Origin: JAAYFT01 sp041655755
Lineage (GTDB): Bacteria; Bacillota; Clostridia; Tissierellales; Tissierellaceae
NCBI GenBank assembly: GCA_041655755.1
Contig: JBBAEY010000032.1
Location: forward strand, 1-22,871
Length of the DNA stretch: 22,871 nt
Reading direction: 5' to 3'
Part shown: in pieces, positions 1 to 6,336 of the stretch
How the letters are laid out: every line of letters begins with the position of its first letter
How positions within the stretch are numbered: the stretch's first letter is position 1
Translations under genes and position numbers: made by a program
The notes under the pieces: model-generated
What the model saw: only the letters and a program-made list of their open reading frames with translations
Database searches by the model: none
Told to the model about the DNA's origin: nothing

Positions 1-574
1 CCAGGAGTACCTTCCCATGTCCTGCTGTTAGCTCTCCCTTAGAAATATAGTCTATGATTTCCTTATTCAAATTCAAAAGTCTTATGGTATTGGCTATATA
101 GGGCCTTGATTTTCCTATTTCCCTAGCCACCTCTTCCTGAGTAAGTTTATGATCTTCCATTAACCTTTTATATGCCATGGCTTCTTCAATGGGGTTTAAG
201 TTTTCTCTTTGTATATTCTCTATTAGGGCATATTTAGCAGAAGCCTCGTCGTCAATGTTCTTTAGCAGACAGGGAATCTCTTTGAGCCCAGCCATCTTAG
301 AGGCCCTCCACCTTCTTTCCCCTGCTATTATCTCATATTTTCGGCCACTTTTTCTCACCAAGATTGGCTGTATTAATCCATTTACCTTTATTGATTCCGC
401 CAAACTTTCAAGACTTTCCTCCTTGAAATCGGCCCTAGGCTGTCCCTTATTTGGGCTTATAAGACCTATATCTATATACTCTACTGTTTCTTTTACTTCC
501 CTGTCCTCGTCAACAATATCTTCTGAGATTAATGCAGATAGCCCCTTGCCCAATCCTCTTTTCTTAGCACTCAT
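1..574 (-). CDS. parB: Chromosome partitioning protein ParB (Spo0J), 3' end cut off by window edge
   Basis: This is a centromere-binding CTPase that loads at parS, slides on DNA and recruits condensin and ParA. About 191 N-terminal residues are visible. The protein begins MSAKKRGLGKGLSALI, a typical Spo0J start, then has the ParB/Srx CTP-binding core with NKGQPR and the GERRWRAS box. The helix-turn-helix follows (GKSRPYIANTIRLL) and the ELTAGHGK segment lies at the window edge. The ATG lies 4 nt after the parA stop, and its ribosome site GAGGAGTG sits in the last codons of parA, so the two are probably translationally coupled. The HTH carries R, T and G where Noc proteins carry Q, K and R, which marks this copy as the true parS binder (family knowledge recalled, not computed). 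The C-terminal dimerisation domain lies outside the window. Confidence 0.95.
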   Translation of the reverse strand, partial: MSAKKRGLGKGLSALISEDIVDEDREVKETVEYIDIGLISPNKGQPRADFKEESLESLAESIKVNGLIQPILVRKSGRKYEIIAGERRWRASKMAGLKEIPCLLKNIDDEASAKYALIENIQRENLNPIEEAMAYKRLMEDHKLTQEEVAREIGKSRPYIANTIRLLNLNKEIIDYISKGELTAGHGKVLL

Positions 575-578
575 CTAA

Positions 579-1346
579 TCACTCCTCAACTAATTCTAAG
601 AATTCTTCTGCCAAATCCATATAGGCCTCGGCCCCCTTTGACTTATCGTCGTAGTCTATTATGGATAGTCCGTGACTAGGGGCCTCGGCTAACCTAACAT
701 TTCTGGGGATTATGCTCACATAGACCTTCTCCTTAAAGAAACTCTTAACCTCATCTACTACCTGTATAGACAGGTTTGTCCTGCCGTCAAACATGCTCAG
801 CACTACGCCCTCTATTTCCAAGTCGGGGTTCAGCCCTTTTTTTACGAGTTTTATGGTGTCAAACAACTGGCTTACACCTTCTAGGGCGTAGTATTCACAT
901 TGGATGGGAATGATTACACTATTGGAAGCCACTAGACCTATGACTGAAAGTATGCCTAAGGATGGCGGACAATCTATAAATATAAAATCGTAATCATCCT
1001 GTATTTCCTTCAGCTTATCCCTTAAAATACTTTCCCAACCCCCTATCCTAGCCAGTTCAATCTCCAGACCTGCCAACTCATTGTTGGAAGGTATTATGAA
1101 GACGTTTTCAGCCGAACTCTCTCTTATGGTATCACTGATGTTAGCTTGGTTTACCAGGACATCATATACAATTGGTCTTCCATCATGCTTTTCGACTCCT
1201 AGACCTGATGTAGAATTACCCTGGGGGTCAATATCTATTAAAATCACCTTTTTCCCGAGTTTCCCCAGGCCTGCACAAAGGTTAATTGCCGTTGTAGTCT
1301 TACCCACGCCGCCTTTTTGGTTGAATATTGAAACAACCTTTCCCAA
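579..1346 (-). CDS. parA: Chromosome partitioning ATPase ParA (Soj)
   Basis: This is a deviant-Walker ATPase that works with ParB in origin segregation and, in Bacillus, regulates DnaA. The Walker A motif KGGVGKTTT lies near residues 11–19 with the signature lysine at the second position, followed by DIDPQGN and the Walker B-like FIFIDCPPSLG. I chose a TTG start at 1346, giving MGKVVSIFNQKGG, which matches the usual Soj N-terminus. The AGGTGG ribosome site lies 8 nt upstream of it. A longer reading from GTG at 1358 (259 residues) would overlap that ribosome site and is less likely. The length of 255 residues is normal. parB follows with a 4-nt gap. A parS site lies about 115 bp upstream of the start, so ParB loaded there could affect this promoter; that is inference. 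Confidence 0.96.
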   Translation of the reverse strand: MGKVVSIFNQKGGVGKTTTAINLCAGLGKLGKKVILIDIDPQGNSTSGLGVEKHDGRPIVYDVLVNQANISDTIRESSAENVFIIPSNNELAGLEIELARIGGWESILRDKLKEIQDDYDFIFIDCPPSLGILSVIGLVASNSVIIPIQCEYYALEGVSQLFDTIKLVKKGLNPDLEIEGVVLSMFDGRTNLSIQVVDEVKSFFKEKVYVSIIPRNVRLAEAPSHGLSIIDYDDKSKGAEAYMDLAEEFLELVEE

Positions 1347-1461
1347 AACATTCACCACCTATTTTTATCCGAAGTTCTAAATGATTTGTTTTACATTTTT
1401 ATATTAATATAATCATACCATACTTTTTTTATTTTGGAATGTTTTAGGGCAAAAAACAAAA

Positions 1462-1477
1462 TGTTCCACGTGGAACA
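1462..1477. other. parS: parS centromere site 1
   Basis: The 16-bp perfect palindrome TGTTCCACGTGGAACA is a two-base variant of the Bacillus parS consensus TGTTTCACGTGAAACA. It lies in the intergenic region upstream of parA. An identical copy occurs at 4309–4324. The presence of parA and parB beside it supports ParB loading here. Confidence 0.93.
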
Positions 1478-1494
1478 TTTTGTAAAAGTTTGTT

Positions 1495-1649
1495 TTATAG
1501 TTGTCTTATGTATCTTTCTTCAATAGATTTATTGGGGAAGCAGCTATGTTTTTTAGTTCCATCAAATTTAAATCCAACCTTTCGTAGAACTTTACTGCCC
1601 TGTTGCTTTCCCTATATGCCACAAGACAATTTGTTTTGTCCTTAAGTTT
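1495..1649 (-). pseudogene. C-terminal remnant of a GNAT acetyltransferase, frameshifted
   Basis: On the minus strand one frame reads LVAYRESNRAVKFYER, and after a one-base shift near 1575–1583 the next frame reads VGFKFDGTKK and ends EERYIRQL before a TAA at 1495–1497. Joined, these give the pattern found at the C-terminus of Gly/Arg-rich-loop N-acetyltransferases: NRAVKFYERLGF followed by a charged tail. The upstream frame is closed by a stop at 1650–1652 and I find no N-terminal half or acetyl-CoA-binding loop. It is therefore a decayed fragment. No recognisable sequence follows up to about 1718. A sequencing error at the frameshift could not restore the missing N-terminal part. Confidence 0.6.
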
Positions 1650-1718
1650 TTAGTATCCTTATGACCCCTCCATTTTTATATCATCAAATATAAAGTATCT
1701 AGTACTATACAATCATTA

Positions 1719-1893
1719 TCATTCCGAGCCTAGCGAGGAATTCTTGCTTTATAACTACAAACCTTGGCCTTTTAAATCCTTCGCCACTTCCTTCCTCGGG
1801 ATGACGGGGAGATGTATTCCCCAGGATGGCAAGCTTGAACCCTGTAATCATTGAAAGTATACAAGACAGATTCCTCACATTCGTTCGGAATGA
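1719..1893. repeat. Degenerate intergenic repeat with inverted ends
   Basis: The left end reads TCATTCCGAGC…GAGGAATTC and the right end, reversed, reads TCATTCCGA…GAGGAAT, so the element is bounded by imperfect inverted repeats of about 25 bp. Inside, 1757–1810 is a shortened copy of the 120-bp unit found downstream (the CAAACCTTGGCC stretch and TTCCTCGGGATGAC, with about 18 bp missing between them). 1831–1855 resembles the rest of the unit. Dispersed repeats of this style are common in bacterial intergenic DNA and give spurious translations. An open frame on the minus strand here (1705–1902) is such a product, not a gene. Confidence 0.6.
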
Positions 1894-2374
1894 CAAGCTC
1901 ACACCATGGTCCCTAGGATGATTAGCTCAAGCTAACCCTATCAGGGATTACAAACCTTGGCCTTTTAAATCCTTCGCCGCAAAGATCCCTCGTCACTTCC
2001 TTCCTCGGGATGACAAACTCACACCAGGCTTCCCAGGATGATTAGCTCAAGCTAGTCCTATCAGGGGTGACAAACCTTGGCCTTTTAAATCCTTCGCCTC
2101 CAAGATCCCTCGTCACTTCCTTCCTCGGGATGACAAACTCACACCAGGCTTCCCAGGATGATTGGCTCAAGCTAGTCCTATCAGGGATTACAAACCTTGG
2201 CCCTTTAAATCCTTCGCCACCAAGATCCCTCGTCACTTCCTTCCTCGGGATGACAAACTCACACCAGGCTTCCCAGGATGATTGGCTCAAGCTAACCCCA
2301 TCAGGGATTACAAACTTTTGCCTTTTAAATCCTTCGCCACCAAAATCCCTCGTCACTTCCCTCCTCGGGATGAC
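1889..2374. repeat. Tandem array, 120-bp unit, about four copies
   Basis: Units at 1921–2040, 2041–2160 and 2161–2280 are complete, a fourth (2281–2374) stops after GGGATGAC, and a partial lead-in starts near 1889. The spacing is exactly 120 bp. By my count units 1 and 2 differ at 6 positions, units 2 and 3 at 5, and units 3 and 4 at 8 over 94 bp. Each unit has a small dyad (TTAGCTCAAGCTAA in unit 1) and CCCTATCAGGG. Because 120 is divisible by 3 and stops are rare, long 40-residue-periodic open frames appear on both strands (2042–2356 minus, 2067–2738 plus). They have no ribosome sites, and the plus one runs across the real gene at 2447–2818. I see no transposase, and 2375–2446 holds nothing I recognise. 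Confidence 0.9.
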
Positions 2375-2446
2375 GGGGTATATTCCTCACATTCACCTTG
2401 ATAACATTAGCATATTCATCGTTTTTATCCTTACAGGGCCTCAGCA

Positions 2447-2818
2447 CTATTTAAATATCTTCCTTGCAAATAATCGGATTATCAATATTCCAATTAAAAT
2501 AATAATACCTGCAAATATAATAGCAAAATTCATTCCAAAAGGATTAAACCAAGATTCATTTGGTGAAATTATAAATATATTTCCCAGGGCTATTGACAAG
2601 AAAATACTCAAGGTACTTATCAATATAATAGGAATTAGCTTTAAATTTATGGATACTATTCCAGCCAGGACTATAAATAAAAAAGCCCCTAAAAATGCAA
2701 GGGTAGATCCCCTTGCAGGTATAGAGGTTTCAAGGTAGTGAAATAAAAAAGACATTGGCATTAATAAAACTGCTATGTTAATTAATCTTATAAGACTTCC
2801 TCTTGATATATCCTTCAT
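2447..2818 (-). CDS. Small multi-pass membrane protein of unknown function
   Basis: This 123-residue protein is almost entirely hydrophobic. About four membrane spans are visible, around residues 10–27, 37–56, 60–80 and 95–117, with basic residues at both ends (MKDISRGSLIR at the start, RLFARKIFK at the end). A strong ribosome site, AGGAGGT, lies 7 nt before the ATG, which supports a real gene. I do not recognise the family. It lies 25 nt downstream of the YbaK-type gene on the same strand, so the two may be co-transcribed. Its far side borders the repeat array. No catalytic motif is seen. Confidence 0.75.
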   Translation of the reverse strand: MKDISRGSLIRLINIAVLLMPMSFLFHYLETSIPARGSTLAFLGAFLFIVLAGIVSINLKLIPIILISTLSIFLSIALGNIFIISPNESWFNPFGMNFAIIFAGIIILIGILIIRLFARKIFK

Positions 2819-2843
2819 AAAATGACCTCCTGAAACTCATGAT

Positions 2844-3311
2844 TTATGTAATGTCGGCTAATTTATAATTAATCACCCTATCCAAATCTTCTAGGCTTAT
2901 TTCAATCTGATAACCTATTTTGCCTGCATTAAATATGACTTTTTCAAAGTTCTTTGCGGATTCGTCTATGGTAATAGCAAAGGGTCTTTTCATCCCGATA
3001 GGTGAGCACCCACCGTGGACATAACCAGTTACAGACAATAGATCCTTTGATTTTATCATCTCTATAGACTTCTCATTAACGCTTGTGCTAGCCTTCTTTA
3101 GATTAAGCTCTGCATCGACGGGGACCAAGAAAACATAGTAGTTCTTTGACTTTCCAATTGTAACCAAGGTTTTAAACACCTGACTAGGGTTTAGGTTTAG
3201 GGTATTTACTACCTCGATCCCACTTATGGCATCTGTGTCAGCATAGCTGTAACTTAAATATCTAACCTTCTTCTTATCTAAAATTCTCATTACATTTGTC
3301 TTATATGTCAT
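2844..3311 (-). CDS. ybaK: YbaK/EbsC-type aminoacyl-tRNA (Cys-tRNA(Pro)) deacylase
   Basis: This trans-editing enzyme family hydrolyses misacylated tRNA, typically Cys-tRNA(Pro), in the cytoplasm. The 155-residue protein is the normal length for the family. It begins MTYKTNVMRILDKKKV. The central part carries the conserved lysine in VFKTLVTIG and a VFLVPVD strand. The glycine-rich GGCSPIGMK segment near residues 100–108 is typical of YbaK. A ribosome site GGTGAG precedes the ATG. The gene sits in a run of minus-strand accessory genes between the two parS sites. The family is clear, but substrate specificity cannot be read from the sequence: YbaK, ProX and related editing domains look alike at this level. 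Confidence 0.9.
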   Translation of the reverse strand: MTYKTNVMRILDKKKVRYLSYSYADTDAISGIEVVNTLNLNPSQVFKTLVTIGKSKNYYVFLVPVDAELNLKKASTSVNEKSIEMIKSKDLLSVTGYVHGGCSPIGMKRPFAITIDESAKNFEKVIFNAGKIGYQIEISLEDLDRVINYKLADIT

Positions 3312-3367
3312 GTAAATCTCACCCCGCTAACTAAAAGTTGTTTTCCTTTTAAGACCCCACCATATAT

Positions 3368-3616
3368 CTATTTCCTGTCAATCAAAGCTTTTACAGTTAA
3401 AATAATACTTAAAACAGCTCCAGTCAAATCATTAACTAATAGAAACTTAAATAAAAAGTCCGCCACCCTACTTGGAAAATTTGGACTTGTGTACATATCA
3501 AAGCCAGTGTAAAATATTGGGGCAGTTTTTGCAAAACCATAGAGAAATACAAGGCTTGCAAAAAAAGATATAGCTGTATATAGATAGATTCTTTTACTAG
3601 TTAAATAACTTCCCAT
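3368..3616 (-). CDS. Small two-span membrane protein of unknown function
   Basis: I chose the ATG at 3616, giving 82 residues starting MGSYLTSKRIYLY. The ribosome site AAGGAGGGG lies a few bases upstream. A start at 3637 would place this site inside the coding sequence. Two hydrophobic segments are visible, about residues 11–30 and 55–75, joined by a loop containing FDMYTSPNFPSR. The last residues (KALIDRK) are basic. I do not recognise a family and see no catalytic residues. It is flanked on the same strand by the PNPOx-like gene 54 nt upstream and the YbaK-type gene 56 nt downstream. Confidence 0.7.
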   Translation of the reverse strand: MGSYLTSKRIYLYTAISFFASLVFLYGFAKTAPIFYTGFDMYTSPNFPSRVADFLFKFLLVNDLTGAVLSIILTVKALIDRK

Positions 3617-3670
3617 ATTTTCCCCTCCTTGATTCAAGTGAGACTTACTAGGGTCAGTTTCCCTTGCAGC

Positions 3671-4153
3671 CTATTCATATATGAGTTCAATGGCGGATTT
3701 TCCAGTCATATGCTCAATTTCAATTTCAATCAGCTTTACCTTCTCCCATTCCCTTTCAATCTCCAATTGCCCCTCTTGAATATAGTCGGGAGAGTATTTT
3801 TCAACTAAGGCCTCAAGGGCCTTCTTCTTTTTCACAGGGTCTATTAGAATTCTAGCCCTGCCAAATATGGAAACCGAAAGATAGTATGTAGTAAAGGTCT
3901 CTTGGATTACCTGGTTCTTTCCTATTACTGTGAATCCAACCTTCTCATTTTTTCTGATGCTATCTATTTTGTGCCCCTCCCTTGCACTATGCATATATAT
4001 TTTACCTTCTTTATATACATAGCTCATGGGGACAGTATAGGGGTAGCCATCATCTCCTACAACTCCCAAAACCCCGGCACTAGAATTCTCTAAAATACTT
4101 CTTGTTTCTTCTCCTGACAGTAATTGCTTCCTCCGCCTCATTTGCCTAAACAT
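3671..4153 (-). CDS. Pyridoxamine 5'-phosphate oxidase-like flavin-binding protein (NimA-like)
   Basis: This is a split-barrel FMN-binding protein of the PNPOx-like superfamily, which contains nitroimidazole reductases (NimA) and other flavin reductases. I chose the second ATG (4153), because GGGAGG lies 7 nt before it and directly abuts the first ATG at 4159. The protein is then 160 residues and begins MFRQMRRRKQLL. Characteristic strands are GVLGVVGDDGYPYTVPMSYVY and KIYMHSAREGHKIDSIRKN, the latter matching the NimA-type HGA.EGHK motif. A C-terminal helix-rich part (EALVEKYSPDYIQEGQ) and a final IEIEHMTGKSAIE complete the fold. The substrate cannot be predicted. The second parS lies about 155 bp upstream. 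Confidence 0.87.
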   Translation of the reverse strand: MFRQMRRRKQLLSGEETRSILENSSAGVLGVVGDDGYPYTVPMSYVYKEGKIYMHSAREGHKIDSIRKNEKVGFTVIGKNQVIQETFTTYYLSVSIFGRARILIDPVKKKKALEALVEKYSPDYIQEGQLEIEREWEKVKLIEIEIEHMTGKSAIELIYE

Positions 4154-4308
4154 ATACATACCTCCCTCGTCTTACCACTAGACCATAATTCTAATTAACC
4201 GCCCAATCTTCTCTATTTATTCTAAATTTATATTATCACATTTATTCCTGATTGTTAATTGTATTATAGCTTTTAATAGATATTATATTGGCAGAAAAAG
4301 TCAAAAAA

Positions 4309-4324
4309 TGTTCCACGTGGAACA
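4309..4324. other. parS: parS centromere site 2
   Basis: TGTTCCACGTGGAACA is identical to the copy at 1462–1477 and palindromic. It lies between the PNPOx-like gene and the DUF2007 gene, about 2.85 kb from the first copy and about 7.7 kb from the upstream DnaA-box cluster. I saw no further 16-bp match in the window. Confidence 0.93.
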
Positions 4325-4366
4325 TTTTTTAAATAAAATCCAATTTCCCCTATAATACTTACAAGT

Positions 4367-4633
4367 CTACTGCTCCTCTTCTAGTATAGAAGCCACAATC
4401 TCACTTGCCTTGTCAAAAAAAGACTCTTCGACTAATATCTCGGTACCATAGAGGGATTGGCCCCCTATTATTCTCATATAGCCACCGGTGCCCATATCCT
4501 TCAATATATAGGGTATACTATTTTCAGAAAGTATGGCAGTAATCATTCCCAGCTCAAAATTATCATAGACCCTTCTAATTAAGACCAGTTCCAAAGAATC
4601 TTGATTCCCTGTCTTCTTTTCTTTTCTTGTCAT
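4367..4633 (-). CDS. DUF2007-type putative signal-transducing protein
   Basis: This is an 88-residue soluble protein. The core LVLIRRVYDNFELGMITAIL, SIPYILKD and YGTEILVEESFFDKASEIV fits the DUF2007 pattern (a short ferredoxin-like αβ fold acting on a compact surface, function unknown). The C-terminus is acidic (ILEEEQ). GGGAGGTG precedes the ATG by 6 nt. Part of this ribosome site sits in the 3' arm of a small hairpin at 4645–4667. The gene lies between parS 2 and noc on the same strand. The family assignment is by pattern memory and moderately sure. Confidence 0.75.
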   Translation of the reverse strand: MTRKEKKTGNQDSLELVLIRRVYDNFELGMITAILSENSIPYILKDMGTGGYMRIIGGQSLYGTEILVEESFFDKASEIVASILEEEQ

Positions 4634-4644
4634 GAATACACCTC

Positions 4645-4667
4645 CCTATTGTATTTCTGCCAATAGG
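4645..4667 (-). promoter_or_regulatory. Small hairpin touching the DUF2007 ribosome site
   Basis: On the minus strand CCTATTG and CAATAGG form a perfect 7-bp stem with a 9-nt loop. The two last bases of the 3' arm belong to the GGGAGGTG ribosome site. It has no T-run, so it is not an obvious terminator. It could weaken translation initiation; that is inference only. Confidence 0.35.
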
Positions 4668-4725
4668 ACCTTTCTTTTTATATACCCTATAGTTTTCACC
4701 TAAAGCAGTTCTATCTAATTACATT

Positions 4726-5520
4726 CTAGGTCTTAGGTATTTTGACTATTACCTCTACATGATCTCCCTTATCAACTTCCTTGTATTCTGCTTCAATTCC
4801 AGATTCCTTAATGGCAGAAAAGGCCTTCTTCATGGTATTTAAATATATCCTTATGCTAATAAGGCTCTTAATATTCTGCCTTATACCGTCCTCTTCATTT
4901 TTTGTTAAATCATTTAAAATCCCATCTACCAGGGCTTCTGCCTTGTTCACATTTAAGTCGTTTTTAACTATCCTATTTAGGATTCTTCTCTTCAAATCAT
5001 CTCCCGATAATTTCAAGAGTGCCCTTCCATGTCTCTCTGTCAAATTATACCTAAGCAGGTCTCCCTTTACATCTTCCGGCAGTTTCAACAGTCTGAGTTT
5101 ATTCGCAATAGTTGATTGGCTCTTACCCATCTGCTCTGCAATTTCCTGTTGGGTAAATCCATGATCTACTATTAGGTTGTTGTAACCCTCAGCCTCCTCG
5201 ATAAAATTCAAATCCTCCCTTTGCAGATTTTCCATTAGGGCTATTAGGGCAGACTCCTTGTCCCTATAATCAACAATTATGGCGGGTATCTCAGATAACT
5301 TTGCAATTTCTGAAGCCCTCAATCTCCTTTCGCCAGCAATCAGTTCATAGGCATTTGCACGAATTTGTCTTACACTTATGGGCTGGATAACGCCATAGGA
5401 TCTTATTGACTGGCTCAATTCTTCTAGCGACTTCTGATTAAAGTCCCTTCGAGGCTGATATGGATTTGGCCTTATATCAGCAATGGGAATATACCTTATT
5501 TCTGCCTGTGCATTTCTCAT
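4726..5520 (-). CDS. noc: Nucleoid occlusion protein Noc (ParB paralogue)
   Basis: This is a ParB-family CTPase that in Bacillus binds NBS sites and blocks division over the nucleoid. The 264-residue protein has PNPYQPRRDF, the GERRLRAS box, ENLQREDLNFIEEAEGY, a helix-turn-helix GKSQSTIANKLRLLKL and LTERHGRALL, then a C-terminal dimerisation domain ending VEVIVKIPKT. The HTH has Q, K, K and R where the ParB at 1–574 has R, T, N and G, matching the residues reported to separate Noc from ParB specificity. Its place beside rsmG is also typical of Noc. The ATG is preceded directly by an in-frame TAA, so the start is fixed. The usual extra N-terminal segment with an amphipathic helix is absent: the ParB core begins within about 10 residues. 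Confidence 0.9.
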   Translation of the reverse strand: MRNAQAEIRYIPIADIRPNPYQPRRDFNQKSLEELSQSIRSYGVIQPISVRQIRANAYELIAGERRLRASEIAKLSEIPAIIVDYRDKESALIALMENLQREDLNFIEEAEGYNNLIVDHGFTQQEIAEQMGKSQSTIANKLRLLKLPEDVKGDLLRYNLTERHGRALLKLSGDDLKRRILNRIVKNDLNVNKAEALVDGILNDLTKNEEDGIRQNIKSLISIRIYLNTMKKAFSAIKESGIEAEYKEVDKGDHVEVIVKIPKT

Positions 5521-5619
5521 TTATATCCCTCTTCCCAAATTAGTTTAATCTATAATTCTACATCTGTTAAAGTATTTCCTTCTTTATTGCCCAAGTTTTT
5601 TCCTACAAATAAGGCCAAT

Positions 5620-6336
5620 TTACAAGGGGTTTTTCTTGGGATTTCCCCCGACCCTAGGATATTTTGTCGCAGTTTCACTGGTTTTCTCCACAATTATCAA
5701 AGAATGAACTATATTTGATTGAGGAATTTTCATGGTCCTTATATCAATTATTCTTCCACCTAGTATTCCTATGGCCTTTTCCGCTTCCCTTACCTCATCT
5801 TCAACATTGGGTCCCTTCATTGAGATAAAATGTCCCCCAAGCTTGACAAAGGGTATACAGTATTCGGAAAGGGTGTTTAAGGATGCCACTGCCCTAGAGA
5901 TACAGACATCGTATTTTTCCCTATACTGGGGATTCCTGCCAAGGTCTTCTGCCCTGCCGTGAATGGCCTCTATGCCCTGTAATTCAAGAATGTTAATTAG
6001 CTCCTTTAAGAAAACTATCCTCTTATTCAAACTATCTAATAGGCTTATATTCAAGTTTTCATTGAAAATCTTAAGTGGTAGCCCTGGAAACCCTCCTCCT
6101 GTACCTATGTCTATTACCCTTGCATTCTCGGAAAAGAGCCCACTCGTTATAGGGGTAAGACTGTCTAAAAAATGTTTTATATCGATTTCTACATCGTCTG
6201 TTATGGCTGTAATGTTAATCTTTTTATTCCATTCCTTCAAAAGTTTTTTATATATGGCAAACTTCCTAATCTGATTCTGGTCTAAATCAATATTAAATTC
6301 TTTGACTCCTTGTAGGAGGGTATCTATATTATCCAT
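5620..6336 (-). CDS. rsmG: 16S rRNA (guanine-527-N7)-methyltransferase RsmG (GidB)
   Basis: This enzyme methylates G527 of 16S rRNA using S-adenosylmethionine. The 238-residue protein has the SAM-binding motif VIDIGTGGGFPGLPLKI near residues 70–86, then the HGRAEDLG and CISRAVASL segments, GGHFISMKG, and the conserved tail TKYPRVGGNPKKNPL. The length is normal. Its ATG overlaps the end of mnmG by 8 bases (ATGGATAA), so translation is probably coupled. noc follows after 99 nt. Loss of this enzyme gives low-level streptomycin resistance in other bacteria (known for the family); this copy looks intact. Confidence 0.97.
   Translation of the reverse strand: MDNIDTLLQGVKEFNIDLDQNQIRKFAIYKKLLKEWNKKINITAITDDVEIDIKHFLDSLTPITSGLFSENARVIDIGTGGGFPGLPLKIFNENLNISLLDSLNKRIVFLKELINILELQGIEAIHGRAEDLGRNPQYREKYDVCISRAVASLNTLSEYCIPFVKLGGHFISMKGPNVEDEVREAEKAIGILGGRIIDIRTMKIPQSNIVHSLIIVEKTSETATKYPRVGGNPKKNPL

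Noticed and set aside
525..531. Two perfect GyrA-box motifs as a novelty (residues 525–531 and 729–735 of gyrA)
   Set aside because: As I recall, Bacillus GyrA also carries a second good copy (QSRGGKG) in the same blade, so it is not unusual. The coordinates here are residues of the protein at 18396–20819.
1081..1380. Plus-strand open frame of 99 residues
   Set aside because: It lies antisense to parA, whose motifs are unmistakable, and has no family resemblance.
1889..2374. CRISPR array
   Set aside because: Units are 120 bp, joined directly, and vary throughout; there are no short constant repeats with unique spacers and no cas genes.
2067..2738. Long plus-strand open frame of 223 residues (and 2042–2356 on the minus strand) across the repeats
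   Set aside because: They come from the 120-bp period being a multiple of 3. They lack ribosome sites, have repeat-like composition, and the plus one runs antisense through a better-supported gene.
4169..4184. tRNA-like D-arm pattern GGTCTAGTGGTAAGAC on the minus strand
   Set aside because: No acceptor stem, anticodon arm or T-loop around it; it is just upstream of a ribosome site.
5591..5640. CCCAAG … CTTGGG inverted repeat at the end of rsmG as a terminator
   Set aside because: The stem is only 6 bp with a long loop, lies partly inside the rsmG coding end and has no T-run on the minus strand.
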